DNA from: Sporichthya polymorpha DSM 43042
Lineage (GTDB): Bacteria > Actinomycetota > Actinomycetes > Sporichthyales > Sporichthyaceae
Direction: 5' to 3'
Length of the DNA stretch: 64,000 nt
Assembly: GCF_000384115.1 (NCBI RefSeq)
Contig: NZ_KB913029.1
Location: forward strand, 406,907 to 470,906
Below the pieces are notes generated by a model, which was not told where the DNA came from, searched no databases, and saw nothing but the letters and a program-made list of their open reading frames with translations. Position numbers and translations under genes: made by a program. Positions 49,744 through 59,773 of the stretch are shown here, one piece after another; the stretch's first letter is position 1; each line of letters opens with the position of its first letter.

Positions 49744-52317
49744 ATGAACGCCTCCGACGTCTTGGTGATCGGTCTCGTCGCCGTGTCGAGCCTGTGCCTG
49801 GTGTGGTTCTTCTTCGGCTCGCGCCGCCCCGCGGCGCGGACCGAGCACCGGGACGGCGCCCAGCAGGTGACCGTAGTTGTGGCCGGCGGCTACACCCCGG
49901 CCCGCATCGAGGCCGTTGCCGGGGTCCCGCTGCGCATTGTCTTTGAGCGCCGGGAGTCCGGGGATTGCACCGGCCGGGTCGTGTTCGGCGATCTCAGGAT
50001 CAGTCGCGCCCTGCCGGCGCACCAGCAGACCATCGTGGACCTCGGGCCGCTCGCCGCCGGGCACTACGGCTTCTCCTGCGCGATGAACATGATCCATGGC
50101 ACCCTCGTCGTCGCTCCCGCCCCGGACGGCGAGCCGGCCCCGGCCCCGCCCACCGAGCAAAGCGCCATCAAGCAGGGCGTTGTCGAGGTGCCTGACGCCG
50201 CCGAGGTCGAGGCCGCCGACGCGGCGGCCGTCCGCGCGGAGATCGCCGACCTGTCCCGCCGGGTCACCCTCGGCGCTGTGCTCACGGCGCCCGTGCTGTT
50301 CGCGGTGATGGCGCACGAGGTCTTCAGCGCGGACTGGGTCCCGGCGCTCCTGCTGAACCGGTGGTGGCAGCTCGCGCTGATCGCCCCGGTGATGTTCTGG
50401 ACCGGGTGGCCGGTGCACCGCACCGGCTGGCTCGCGCTGCGGCACCGGGCCGCGGACATGAACACCCTGATCACCCTGGGCACGTGCGCGGCCTTCGGCT
50501 ACAGCCTGCTGGTCACCCTCGCCCCCGCCGCCGTGCCCGAGGACGTTCGCGAGGTGTACTACGAGGCGGTCGGGGTGATCCTTACCCTGATCCTGCTCGG
50601 CCGGCTGATCGAGACCAAAGCCAAGGCCGGCACGGGCGAGGCGATCCGCGCCCTGCTGGGCCTGCAGGCCCGCACCGCACACCTCGAACGGGACGGGATC
50701 GAGGTCGAGGTCGACGTCGCCGACGTGGCGCCCGGCGATGTCCTGATGGTCCGGCCCGGGGAAAGGATTCCGGTCGACGGCACCGTGCTGGACGGTTCCT
50801 CCGCGGTGGACGAGTCCATGGTGACCGGGGAGTCCATGCCGGTGACCAAGCGGTCCTGGGACGAGGTCATCGGCGCCACCGTCAACCAGACCGGGTCGCT
50901 GCGGATGCGCGCGGAACGCGTCGGCGCCGACACCGTGCTGGCCCAGGTCGTGCGGCTCGTGCAGTCCGCGCAGGCGTCCAAGGCCCCCATCCAGCGGGTG
51001 GCTGACGCCGCGTCAGCAGTGTTCGTCCCCGTCGTCATGCTCATCGCACTGGGCACGTTCGCGGTCTGGTACGTCGCCGGTCCTGCCCCGGCGTTCACCC
51101 TGGCCCTGGTCTCCGCGGTGTCGGTGCTGATCATCGCCTGCCCCTGCGCCCTGGGCCTGGCCACGCCGCTGTCGGTGATGGCCGGCACCGGCAAGGGCGC
51201 CCAGTCCGGCATCCTGATCCGCTCGGCCGAGGCGTTGGAGACCGCCCGCGGGCTGGACACGATCGTGCTGGACAAGACCGGCACCCTCACCGTCGGCGCC
51301 CCCACCCTCACCGACATCGACCCACTACCCGGCCAGGACCCGGACCAGATACTGCGCCTGGCCGCCGCTATCGAGGCCCGCTCGGAGCATCCCCTGGCCC
51401 GCGCCGTCGTCGCCGCCGCGCACGATCGTGGCCTGGCCGCGTCCGAGGTGACCGGCTTCGCCTCAGTCACCGGCCGCGGCATCCGCGGCCGGGTCGACGG
51501 GCGCGACGTCCTGGTCGGCACCCGGCTCCTCCTGACGGAGAACGGCATCGACCCGGCCCCGCTCGCCCCCGCCGCGGACCGCCTGGCCGACGAGGGCAAG
51601 ACCGCCGTCCTGGTCGCCGTCGACGGCGCGCCCGCCGGGGTGCTGGCGATCGCCGACACCCTCAAGCCCGGCGCCGCCGAAGCCGTCGCCGCGCTGCGCG
51701 CCATGGGCCTGGAGGTGCACATGCTCACCGGGGACAACCCGCGCACCGCCGCCGCCATCGCCCGGGCGGTCGGCATCGACCACGTCCGCGCCGAGGTGCT
51801 ACCCGAGCACAAGGCCGAGGAGATAGCCCGCCTCCAAGCCGCCGGGCACCGCGTCGGCATGGTCGGCGACGGCATCAACGACGCCCCCGCGCTCACCCAG
51901 GCCGACATCGGCCTGGCCATCGGGACCGGCACCGACGTCGCCATCGAGGCCGCCGACATCACGCTGATCTCCGGGGCCCTGCACGGTGTCGTCACGGCGA
52001 TCGCGCTGTCCAAGGCCACCATGCGCAACATCCGTCAGAACCTGTTCCTGGCCCTGGTCTACAACGGAGTCGGGATCCCGATCGCCGCCGGTGTGCTCTA
52101 TCCGGCCTTCGGCTGGCAGCTCTCGCCGATGATCGCCGGCGGGGCCATGGCCGCCTCGTCCCTGTCGGTGGTCGGCAACGCCAACCGGCTGGGCCGCTAC
52201 CGCCCACCCGCTCCCGCCCCCGCCGGCCTGCCCCACCAGGGCGGCCAGGTCGCGGGACGCCAACCCGATCAGGATGGGCCGGTCCTCACCGCCCCGCCGG
52301 CAAGGAGTGCCTCATGA
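49744..52317 (+). CDS. P1B-1-type copper ATPase with N-terminal cupredoxin-like domain
   Basis: An 857-residue copper pump. Instead of an HMA domain the N-terminus has a membrane helix (~5-25) and a cupredoxin-like domain (~40-125), with candidate ligands in ESGDC and [11 protein letters not shown]. The ATPase core is complete: actuator [13 protein letters not shown], intramembrane CPC (Cys ~466 and ~468), DKTGTLTVG near residue 510, [10 protein letters not shown], and the P1B-1 signature [18 protein letters not shown]. It should export Cu(I). If the first helix places the cupredoxin outside, it could receive exported copper rather than deliver it. It overlaps the next gene by four bases. Confidence 0.93.
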   Translation: MNASDVLVIGLVAVSSLCLVWFFFGSRRPAARTEHRDGAQQVTVVVAGGYTPARIEAVAGVPLRIVFERRESGDCTGRVVFGDLRISRALPAHQQTIVDLGPLAAGHYGFSCAMNMIHGTLVVAPAPDGEPAPAPPTEQSAIKQGVVEVPDAAEVEAADAAAVRAEIADLSRRVTLGAVLTAPVLFAVMAHEVFSADWVPALLLNRWWQLALIAPVMFWTGWPVHRTGWLALRHRAADMNTLITLGTCAAFGYSLLVTLAPAAVPEDVREVYYEAVGVILTLILLGRLIETKAKAGTGEAIRALLGLQARTAHLERDGIEVEVDVADVAPGDVLMVRPGERIPVDGTVLDGSSAVDESMVTGESMPVTKRSWDEVIGATVNQTGSLRMRAERVGADTVLAQVVRLVQSAQASKAPIQRVADAASAVFVPVVMLIALGTFAVWYVAGPAPAFTLALVSAVSVLIIACPCALGLATPLSVMAGTGKGAQSGILIRSAEALETARGLDTIVLDKTGTLTVGAPTLTDIDPLPGQDPDQILRLAAAIEARSEHPLARAVVAAAHDRGLAASEVTGFASVTGRGIRGRVDGRDVLVGTRLLLTENGIDPAPLAPAADRLADEGKTAVLVAVDGAPAGVLAIADTLKPGAAEAVAALRAMGLEVHMLTGDNPRTAAAIARAVGIDHVRAEVLPEHKAEEIARLQAAGHRVGMVGDGINDAPALTQADIGLAIGTGTDVAIEAADITLISGALHGVVTAIALSKATMRNIRQNLFLALVYNGVGIPIAAGVLYPAFGWQLSPMIAGGAMAASSLSVVGNANRLGRYRPPAPAPAGLPHQGGQVAGRQPDQDGPVLTAPPARSAS

Positions 52318-52997
52318 ACCAGGACTACGGCCTGTGGTTCCTCGTCGTGTTCGACAGCGCCTTGATGATCTTCTTCGGGGCCAGCTTCTTCCACCCGCGC
52401 ACCAAACGGGACTGGCGGGCGATGGGCGGGTACTCCGCGTTCATCGTGGCGCTGTTCACCGAGATGTACGGCGCCCCGCTGACGGTGTACCTGCTCTCCG
52501 GCTGGCTGGGCTCGCGGTTCCCGCAACTGGAGGCCACCCACTCCGGCGGGCACCTGTGGAACGACCTGATCGGCTGGTCCGGCGACCCGCACGTGTCCCC
52601 GTTCCACCTGGCCAGCTACGCCGTGCTGATCGGCGGCTTCATGCTCATCTCCGCCGGGTGGAAGGTGCTGCACGCCGCCGCCCAGCACGACGAGTTGGCC
52701 ACCACCGGGCCCTACGCGTGGTTGCGCCACCCGCAGTACCTGGGCTTCCTGCTCATCATGATCGGGTTCCTGCTGCAGTGGCCCACCATCCCCACCCTGG
52801 TGATGTTCCCCGTCCTGGCCTACGTCTACGCCCGCCTCGCTCGCAGCGAAGAACGCGAAGTTGCCGCCCACTTCGGCGCGGAATGGGACGCCTATACCGC
52901 ACGGGTCCGTCCCTACTTCCCACACCGCCCCCCAGCCCCGCCCGCAGCGCAGGGACCGACAGCCCGGCGAGACGACGACGCCCCGCTCACCCGCTAG
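52314..52997 (+). CDS. Isoprenylcysteine methyltransferase-like membrane protein
   Basis: A 227-residue membrane protein with about six helices and the ICMT/PEMT signature [21 protein letters not shown], followed by [18 protein letters not shown]. These bind S-adenosylmethionine in the family. The substrate is unknown. Similar genes are often found directly after copper ATPases in actinobacteria, as here with a 4-bp overlap, suggesting lipid or protein methylation linked to copper stress. The C-terminal tail is Pro/Arg-rich. Confidence 0.85.
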   Translation: MNQDYGLWFLVVFDSALMIFFGASFFHPRTKRDWRAMGGYSAFIVALFTEMYGAPLTVYLLSGWLGSRFPQLEATHSGGHLWNDLIGWSGDPHVSPFHLASYAVLIGGFMLISAGWKVLHAAAQHDELATTGPYAWLRHPQYLGFLLIMIGFLLQWPTIPTLVMFPVLAYVYARLARSEEREVAAHFGAEWDAYTARVRPYFPHRPPAPPAAQGPTARRDDDAPLTR

Positions 52998-53079
52998 ACC
53001 CACCCGGCTCCTGCGGGCACCAGCGGGTCGAAGCCAGACCCTGCCACCCGTGCACCGAACTTCCAGACGGAGACCTCAG

Positions 53080-53784
53080 ATGAGCACGATCAGCACCCCG
53101 ACCACCACCCGGGGAACCTTGGCCGGCGCGAACACCCCGGCCCAGGCCGGCTCCACGGTGCTGGCCGCAGCCGGGATCGAGAAGTCCTACCAGCGGGGGA
53201 TGTGGCCCTTCCGGCGCGCCCAGCCGGTGCTGCGCGGGGTGGACCTGACGGTGCGCCCGGGAGAGGTCGTCGGTCTGGTCGGGGAGAACGGGTCGGGCAA
53301 GTCCACGCTGATGAAGATCCTGGTCGGGCAGCTGGGCGCCGACGCCGGCACCGTGACGCACACCGGGCGGATGGGCTACTGCCCGCAGCAGCCGGTCGTC
53401 TACGAGCGGTTGACCTGCGATGAGCACATCGAGCTGTTCGCCCGCGCGTACCGGATGAGCCGCGCGGCGGAGCGGGCCTCCCGGGCCGAGCTCTACGCAG
53501 CGCTCGGCTTCGAGCGCTACGCCCGCACCCGCGCCGACCAGCTCTCCGGCGGCACGCTGGCCAAGCTGAACCTGACGCTGGCTCTGCTGGCCGACCCCGA
53601 CCTGCTGCTGCTCGACGAGCCGTACGCGGGCTTCGACTGGGACACCTATCAGAAGTTCTGGACCCTCGTGGCCGAGCGGCGGGCCGCCGGGCGCGCGGTG
53701 CTGATCATCAGCCATTTCGTCGCCGACGAGCAGCGCTTCGACCGGATCATCGACCTGCGCGACGGGCTGGCCGTCCCGCGATGA
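53080..53784 (+). CDS. ABC exporter ATP-binding protein
   Basis: A 234-residue ATPase with Walker A GENGSGKS, Q-loop CPQQP, signature LSGGT, Walker B DLLLLDEP and switch ISHF. The ATG at 53080 begins MSTIST. The N-terminal 30 residues are Thr/Ala-rich. It overlaps the permease gene by four bases and belongs to the CsoR operon region. It is unrelated to the GldG-type ABC cassettes in region A. The substrate is unknown. Confidence 0.9.
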   Translation: MSTISTPTTTRGTLAGANTPAQAGSTVLAAAGIEKSYQRGMWPFRRAQPVLRGVDLTVRPGEVVGLVGENGSGKSTLMKILVGQLGADAGTVTHTGRMGYCPQQPVVYERLTCDEHIELFARAYRMSRAAERASRAELYAALGFERYARTRADQLSGGTLAKLNLTLALLADPDLLLLDEPYAGFDWDTYQKFWTLVAERRAAGRAVLIISHFVADEQRFDRIIDLRDGLAVPR

Positions 53785-55412
53785 GCGCCGCACCCTTTAT
53801 CCGCCGCTTCCTGGCCGACTACGCCCGCAACCCGGTCAACCTGGTCGTCCTGGTGGTGGTACCGGTGATCTTCGTCGTTGTCGCCGCCGGGTCGATGGCC
53901 AACGCGGCCCGGGTACTCACCGGCAGCAGCGGGTCGGGAGTGCAGACCGCCAGTGCCGGCTGGGCGGCGGCGTTCCTGGCCGGCGTCGCCATGTACTTCC
54001 AGACCCGCGCCGCCCGGTCCGCGGATCGCCGCCTCGTCCTGGCCGGGCTCGCCCCCGCGAAGCTGGTGGCCGCCCGGGCCGGGACCGGCCTGATCCTGGC
54101 TCTCGGCGCCGCCACCGCCGCCCTGCTGGCCCTGGCCGCCCGCACCGGCATCGAGGACCCGGGGCGGGTGATCGCCGGCACCGTGATGTTCGCGGTGATC
54201 TACCTGGCGGTCGGCGCCCTGGTCGGAGTCCTCGTCGCGAACCCGACGAACGCGATGGTGACCATCCTCTTCATCTGGCTCCTCGACGTGGTCTTCGGCC
54301 CGGCGATGGGCTCACCGGACCGGGTGGCCACCCGCTGGTTCCCCACCCATTTCGTGACCTTGTGGATGATCGACCTGCCCTCCCGCCACGGCGGGCGCCC
54401 CGGTGACCTCGGCTGGGCCCTGGGCGTGACCCTCGCTGCCGTGGCAATCGCGTGGGCGGTACTCGCCGCCACCACCCGCCGCGCCCGCCCCGCCCCCCGC
54501 CCGACCGGGCAGATGGGCACCGCGCTGCGGATGGGATTGATCGGCTACCGGCGCAACCCAGTCCTGGGGATCCTGCTGGTCATCGTGCCGGTGGTGTTCA
54601 TCCTGCTCGCCAAGGCGACCACCCAGCCAGGTCCGTTCACCCTGCCCCTGGCCGAGGACGGCAAGACCGTCCAGTACACCTTCTGGCTGCCCGACGTGCA
54701 CGCCGGGACCATGGTCCCGATCGCCCTCGGCGCGCTGTCCGCCCTGGCCGGCCTGTTCGTCCTGACCGATGCCCGCGCCGGGGACCGGCGGCTGGTGCTC
54801 GCCGGGTTCCGCGCCCGCACCCTGCTCACCGCCCGGCTCGGAACCCTCGCGATGGCCGTGCTGCTGATCACCGTCGCCGCCCTCGCGGTCACCGCACTCG
54901 TGTTCGACCCCCGCCAGTGGCCCGGCTTCATCGCCGCCAGCGTCCTGGTGGCCGCCACCTACGGGTTGGTCGGGGTGGTCCTCGGCGCGATCTTCGGCCG
55001 CGTCGCCGGAGTCTTCATCGCCTTCCTCGTCCCGTTCCTGGACCTCGGCCTCGGCCAAAGCCCCATGCTCCGTCCCGAACCCGAACCCTGGGCATCGGTG
55101 CTGCCCGGCTACGGCGCCAGCCGCGTTCTGCTCGACACCGGCCTGACCAACCACTTCGACCAGACCGGCCCCTTACTCGCCGCACTGGCCTGGTTGGTCG
55201 GTCTCGCCCTCACCGCCACCGCCCTGTTCCACCGATCCATGCCGACAGCCCCTGCCCGTCCGGGCGAACCGGGCTCCGAAACCCGAGGACGAGCAGCCGG
55301 CGACGGATCACGACAGACCGACCCCGACGACTCGTCCACTCCGATGACCCACGCCCGAATTCCCGGCGCCCCGCGTCCAGACGAAAGGCGAGCACCTGTG
55401 AGTAGCCGATAG
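53781..55412 (+). CDS. ABC-2-type permease
   Basis: A 543-residue membrane protein with two homologous halves (about six helices each; FIRRFLADYARNPVNLVVLV and GLIGYRRNPVLGILLVIV), so a single polypeptide could form the whole channel. Each half has an RRLVLAGL/RRLVLAGF loop. The C-terminal ~50 residues are polar. It pairs with the ATPase overlapping upstream. The cargo is unknown; the location suggests metal or envelope stress. Confidence 0.85.
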   Translation: MSAAPFIRRFLADYARNPVNLVVLVVVPVIFVVVAAGSMANAARVLTGSSGSGVQTASAGWAAAFLAGVAMYFQTRAARSADRRLVLAGLAPAKLVAARAGTGLILALGAATAALLALAARTGIEDPGRVIAGTVMFAVIYLAVGALVGVLVANPTNAMVTILFIWLLDVVFGPAMGSPDRVATRWFPTHFVTLWMIDLPSRHGGRPGDLGWALGVTLAAVAIAWAVLAATTRRARPAPRPTGQMGTALRMGLIGYRRNPVLGILLVIVPVVFILLAKATTQPGPFTLPLAEDGKTVQYTFWLPDVHAGTMVPIALGALSALAGLFVLTDARAGDRRLVLAGFRARTLLTARLGTLAMAVLLITVAALAVTALVFDPRQWPGFIAASVLVAATYGLVGVVLGAIFGRVAGVFIAFLVPFLDLGLGQSPMLRPEPEPWASVLPGYGASRVLLDTGLTNHFDQTGPLLAALAWLVGLALTATALFHRSMPTAPARPGEPGSETRGRAAGDGSRQTDPDDSSTPMTHARIPGAPRPDERRAPVSSR

Positions 55413-55500
55413 CCGTGAATGGGCCCGGTGCCGCTCGCGCAAGCACAGGCCGCCACCAAATCCGGGGCGGTGCACGTGACGAACGCGGCGCCCGCAGGCA

Positions 55501-56165
55501 TCTAGGGGCGTCCGCCCCTAACGCGTGCCCGGCTGGGTCCCCCATGCTGGATGACGAAAGGCGCGACAGCAGGTATGGCTGAAGGAGCTCAGGCGTCCAC
55601 AAGCGGTCACCAGACCTGCTTCATGATCACCGCGGCGAACGCCCCAGCACCAGCGTCGGCGGTCGCCACCAGTTCCCGCCAGCCGCGCTGCGTGGTGGTC
55701 GTGCACGACCCGAGGAGCCGAACGCGTCCACAACTCGTCATCGTAGGCGCCGCCCTGATCGTCGGGACCGGGGCGGTCTCGACAGACAACGGGCTGGTCC
55801 GCGCCCGCAACCGGGTCGATGCAGCGTGGTCGCACATCACTGTGCAGCTGTGGCGGCGCTACGACTTGATCGCCAACCTGGTCGAAACGGACAAGGCTTA
55901 TGCGGCACACGAGAAGGCCACCTTCGAGGCAGTGACCGCGGCACGGTCAGGCGCCATGAACACCCAAGGGAGAGGTGACCCGGCCAAGTCCGCCGTAACG
56001 AACAACATCCTCACCGACACGCTCAAGACCCTGTTCGCCGTGGCGGAGGCCTGCCCCGGCCTGAAGGCGAACCAGAACCTTCTCGCGCGGCAGTCGACAT
56101 CACGCCGACCGGACGGCCCGACATCGCAGACACCCTGCATGGCGCGTCAGCCGACCTGCCGATGA
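55501..56165 (+). pseudogene. Degenerate lemA copy and duplicated leader
   Basis: The leader and coding region match the intact lemA at 58058-58624 and its upstream DNA. Differences: the GTG start has become GCG, two bases are missing just after it, and the frame is restored only through an upstream non-lemA extension. About 190 bp encoding the last third of LemA is deleted after KANQN. The remaining frame (to 56165) overlaps the terC ATG by four bases. A truncated anchorless product cannot be ruled out, but decay is the simpler reading. Confidence 0.8.
55504..55519. terminator. GC-rich hairpin in duplicated leader (copy 1)
   Basis: AGGGGCGTCCGCCCCT, 7-bp perfect arms with two bases between them. 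The same hairpin recurs at 57840-57853 in the leader of the intact lemA, so it belongs to the duplicated unit. It may terminate upstream transcription. Confidence 0.5.
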
Positions 56166-57196
56166 CATCGACACCGTTGTGGCTGTGGGTCACCTTCGTC
56201 GCCGTCGTCACCGTCGCCTTGGCCGTGGACCTGCTGGCCCACCGCAGGAATCGAGTCATCGGCTTCGCCGAAGCGGCCCGGTGGAGCATCGTGTGGGTGA
56301 GCGCAGGCCTCGCCTTCGGCGGGCTTGTCACGGCCGTGCGCGGTACCGACGCCGGCGTGGAATACACGAGCGCGTGGCTGCTGGAGAAAAGCCTGTCAGT
56401 GGACAACCTGTTCGTCTTCGCCCTGATCTTCGCCCACTTCGGCGTCCCACGGCAGTACCAACACCGCGTGTTGTTCTTCGGCGTGCTCGGCGCACTGGTC
56501 TTCCGCGCGGTCTTCCTATCCCTCGGCGTCGCCGTCGTGTCCCGGTTCACCGTGATCCTGTTCGTCTTCGCCGCCCTGCTTATCTGGAGCGCGGCAAGGC
56601 TCAGCCGCGGGCAAAAACAGCAGTTCGACCCCGCCCGAAGCCTCGGCATCCGCCTACTGCGTCGGCTCGTGCCCGTCCGCGACACCTACGCCGGGTCGGC
56701 CTTCTTCGTCCGCGAGACCGGGCGCCTTGTCGCCACACCGCTCCTCGCCGTCGTCGCTGCCGTGGAAGCCGCCGACCTGATGTTCGCAATCGACAGCGTG
56801 CCCGCTGTACTGGCCGTCAGCAGCGATCCGTTCATCGTCTACACCAGCAACGTCTTTGCCATCCTCGGACTGCGGGCGCTGTACTTCCTGCTCGACGGAC
56901 TGCTGGCCAGATTCCGGCTGTTGAGCAGAGGACTGGCGCTCATTCTGGCCTTCATCGGCGTGAAGCTCGCCCTGCAGGCAGCGCACAAGAGCATCAGCCC
57001 CAACGTTCCCGAAATACCCTCGCCCCTGAGTCTGACCGTCATCATCGCGGTGTTGACCACCAGCCTCGCCTGGAGTCTGCTGCGGCCCGCGCCGACGTCA
57101 GTGTCCCAACCAGTCACATGCGAACCGCACGGCGCCACGTGCGATTGCCTGCACCGCGACCGTCGACGCCGCCATCCCTCGGCACCGGAACGATGA
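56162..57196 (+). CDS. TerC-family integral membrane protein 2
   Basis: A 344-residue protein with the TerC motifs [39 protein letters not shown] and [12 protein letters not shown]. Seven to nine helices are visible. The C-terminus is Cys/His/Arg-rich ([19 protein letters not shown]), a possible metal-binding tail absent from the TerC at 9400-10407. It lies between the degenerate and the intact lemA copies. A role in metal export or metalation of exported proteins is likely from the family. Confidence 0.88.
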   Translation: MTSTPLWLWVTFVAVVTVALAVDLLAHRRNRVIGFAEAARWSIVWVSAGLAFGGLVTAVRGTDAGVEYTSAWLLEKSLSVDNLFVFALIFAHFGVPRQYQHRVLFFGVLGALVFRAVFLSLGVAVVSRFTVILFVFAALLIWSAARLSRGQKQQFDPARSLGIRLLRRLVPVRDTYAGSAFFVRETGRLVATPLLAVVAAVEAADLMFAIDSVPAVLAVSSDPFIVYTSNVFAILGLRALYFLLDGLLARFRLLSRGLALILAFIGVKLALQAAHKSISPNVPEIPSPLSLTVIIAVLTTSLAWSLLRPAPTSVSQPVTCEPHGATCDCLHRDRRRRHPSAPER

Positions 57197-57835
57197 CCCG
57201 CCCGGCTCGGTCGAGTTCGGCCTGTCCCGCAATTGCGGACGAGCGACCAAGGTGTGCCGACTGGCTCTCGCGACGGAGAGCCCTTTACTACTTGACCCTG
57301 CCCTGCGTCCCGCCGATCCCTTCGGTCGCCGCAGGCGCTGGCCGGGACGGCACGTGATCGATCCCTGGGGATGGGCGACGCTCGCAATCATGGGACCCGC
57401 TACCGGGGCGGGCTTGCCAGGGACGCCTGCCCGCGGCGAGCTCGAGGCGCAGCGGAGCCGCCGCGACGTGGACGATCGCGCCCCGACAATCCCTGAAAGG
57501 GCCCGGTCTCGCTCGCGCAAGCACGTGCCCGCCGAGACATGGTGTCAGTTGCGCGCCGCCGTGCCGGGCTGACGACGAACATCGCCGTCGCGCTCATCAC
57601 AGATGGAGGCAACGCATGCGCGCGATCTCGCGGATGCCTACCACCGCCTGCGTTGGTCACACCGCGCATGGACGCATGCCAGGTTCGCGCCCGACCCCAC
57701 CGGGACGGGCGGATCGGCCTGCGAAGCAGCAGCTCGTCGCTGTACTTCTCGGTACCGCCACGACTCTCACGGGCGCTGCGCGAAGACTGCGGTCGCGCAT
57801 CCTGCCCCCCCAAGGCTGGTCGAAGGCCCATAGGT
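57197..57835. other. Intergenic between terC and lemA repeat, no supported gene
   Basis: About 640 bases. Part of it (around 57490-57530) resembles 55415-55450 upstream of the first lemA copy (GCTCGCGCAAGCAC). Several overlapping short frames exist in all phases, none with a recognised domain. It is probably decayed or duplicated flank. Confidence 0.35.
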
Positions 57836-58624
57836 ATATGGGGCGTTCGCCCCTGACGCGTGCCCGACTGACTGCCCAGGCTGGATAGCGAAAGGTGCGA
57901 CAGCAGGGATGGCTGAAGGAATTCAGGTGTGCGCAGGCGGTCACCAGACCTGCTTCATGGTCAAAATGGCGAGCGTCCCGGCAACAGCGTCGGCGCTCGC
58001 CACCCGTTCCCGCCAGCCGCGCCCCCACCTGGTCGTGCCCAATCCGAGGAGTCGAGCGTGTCCACTGTATTCGTGATCGTAGGCATCGTCCTGGTCGTCG
58101 TCGCCGTGGCGGTCCTGGCATACAACGGGCTCGTTCGCGCCCGCAATCGGGTCGATGCAGCGTGGTCGCAGATCACCGTGCAGCTGAAGCGGCGCTACGA
58201 CCTGATCCCCAACCTGGTCGAGACAGTTAAGGGCTACGCGGCGCACGAGAAGGGCACCTTCGAGGCGGTGACCGCGGCACGGGCAGGCGCGCTGAGCGCC
58301 CAGACCAGCGGGGATCCGGTCAAGTCCGCAGCGGCGGACAACATCCTTACCAGCACGCTCAAGACGCTGTTCGCAGTGGCGGAGGCCTACCCCGAGTTGA
58401 AGGCGAACCAGAACTTCCTGGCGCTGCAGGAGGAACTGGCCTCGACCGAGAACCGGGTGGCCGCATCGCGCCAATTCTTCAACGACAGCGTGCTGTACTA
58501 CAACACCAAGATCCAAAAATTCCCCGGCAACCTGATGGCCGCCGCGATGCACTTTACGACCCGCACGTTCTTCAACGTGCCCGACGCCGAACAGGTCGAC
58601 GTCGCGCCCACGGTCCGGTTCTGA
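57836..58624 (+). repeat. lemA leader-gene repeat, copy 2 (intact)
   Basis: From the GGGGCG hairpin at 57840 to the lemA stop this region aligns with 55501-56100. The leader contains long identical blocks (GGCTGAAGGA, GCGGTCACCAGACCTGCTTC) even though it encodes nothing obvious. Conservation of the leader with decay of one coding copy suggests a single segmental duplication around terC. Confidence 0.8.
58058..58624 (+). CDS. lemA: LemA-family membrane protein
   Basis: A 188-residue protein: one N-terminal helix (VFVIVGIVLVVVAVAVLAYN), then the conserved LemA helical domain ([35 protein letters not shown], written here in parts: [17 protein letters not shown] and YDLIPNLVETVKGY) and a C-terminal TFFNVPDAEQVDVAPTVRF. 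The GTG at 58058 has GAGGAG seven bases upstream. LemA proteins commonly pair with the HtpX membrane protease, which follows here 110 bp downstream. They may work together in membrane protein quality control. Confidence 0.92.
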   Translation: MSTVFVIVGIVLVVVAVAVLAYNGLVRARNRVDAAWSQITVQLKRRYDLIPNLVETVKGYAAHEKGTFEAVTAARAGALSAQTSGDPVKSAAADNILTSTLKTLFAVAEAYPELKANQNFLALQEELASTENRVAASRQFFNDSVLYYNTKIQKFPGNLMAAAMHFTTRTFFNVPDAEQVDVAPTVRF

Positions 58625-58735
58625 TCGACATGACGCCGACCGGACGACCCCGCGTCGCGGGCGCGCTGCATGGTGCGTCAGTCGACCTCCTCACCGGCGC
58701 CGAAAGCCATCAGGTCGCACGACGGAGGGACCGCG

Positions 58736-59674
58736 ATGCGTGAGCGTCAGGACCTGTGGGCGCAGGTGGCCGGGAACAAACGGCGGACCTTCTATCTCAT
58801 GGCCGGCTTCGCCGTGTTCATCACCGCCGTGGTCGCCGCCTTCGATCTGCTGGTCGCCGGCGGGCCGGTGCTCATCGCCGTAGCCGTCGTGGTGGTGGTG
58901 GCGATGATGTGGGGCGGGTACTTCTATTCCGACCGGGTCGCCATCGCTGCCGCCCACGCCCGTGAGGCCGATGTTGATGAGTACCGACAACTCCACAACA
59001 TCATCGAGGAACTCTGCATCGCCAGCGGCCTGCCCAAGCCCCGTGTCTACATCGTCGACGACCCCGCGCCCAACGCCTTCGCCACTGGCCGGAACCCGGC
59101 GCACGCCGCAGTGGCGGTCACCACCGGCCTCCTCGAGATCATGGACCGCGCCGAACTCGAAGGTGTGCTCTCCCATGAGCTCAGCCACATCCAGAACTAC
59201 GACATCCTCGTCGGCACCGTGGCAGTGACCTTGGTCGGCTTCGTCGCGCTCCTGAGCGACTTCGGGCTGCGCATGCTGCTGTTCGGCGGCCGGCGCCGCG
59301 ACAACGACCGGGATGGCACCGCCATCTACATCGCCGCCCTGTCTGTCGTCTTCATCATCTTGGCCCCCCTCGGGGCGAAGGCGATGCAGCTTGCGATCTC
59401 AAGGCGCCGGGAGTCGCTCGCTGACGTTTCCGGCGTCGGCATCAGCCGCAATCCTCAAGGCCTCATCGCGGCCTTGGAGAAGCTTCGCGACAACACCGCG
59501 ATCGTCGCCCACGCTCCCGCCGCCACCGCGCACATGTGGATCGAGTCACCTCTCGACAAGCAATCCAAGGGCGCGCACGGCTGGTTCAACCGACTGTTCC
59601 AGACCCATCCACCGCTCGAGGACCGCATCGCAGTGCTCCGCGAAGTGGCCGGCAACTCGCCAGTCGCGCGGTGA
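58736..59674 (+). CDS. htpX: HtpX-family membrane metalloprotease
   Basis: A 312-residue M48 protease with two N-terminal helices, zinc motif HELSH in LEGVLSHELSHIQNYDILVG, third ligand Glu region in RRRESLADVSGVG and two further helices between them. The ATG at 58736 has GGAGGG six bases upstream. It degrades misfolded membrane proteins and is often induced by envelope stress. The lemA-htpX order is common. The C-terminus ends with THPPLEDRIAVLR, the family hallmark. Confidence 0.93.
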   Translation: MRERQDLWAQVAGNKRRTFYLMAGFAVFITAVVAAFDLLVAGGPVLIAVAVVVVVAMMWGGYFYSDRVAIAAAHAREADVDEYRQLHNIIEELCIASGLPKPRVYIVDDPAPNAFATGRNPAHAAVAVTTGLLEIMDRAELEGVLSHELSHIQNYDILVGTVAVTLVGFVALLSDFGLRMLLFGGRRRDNDRDGTAIYIAALSVVFIILAPLGAKAMQLAISRRRESLADVSGVGISRNPQGLIAALEKLRDNTAIVAHAPAATAHMWIESPLDKQSKGAHGWFNRLFQTHPPLEDRIAVLREVAGNSPVAR

Positions 59675-59773
59675 CCGAGGGTTCGCCCAAAACAAAGGTG
59701 TAGCCGGCCGCAACAACGCGGTCGCACGAATCGCGCGTTATCTGGGGCCTTTGGCGCCCGGTCACTTGCGCGC

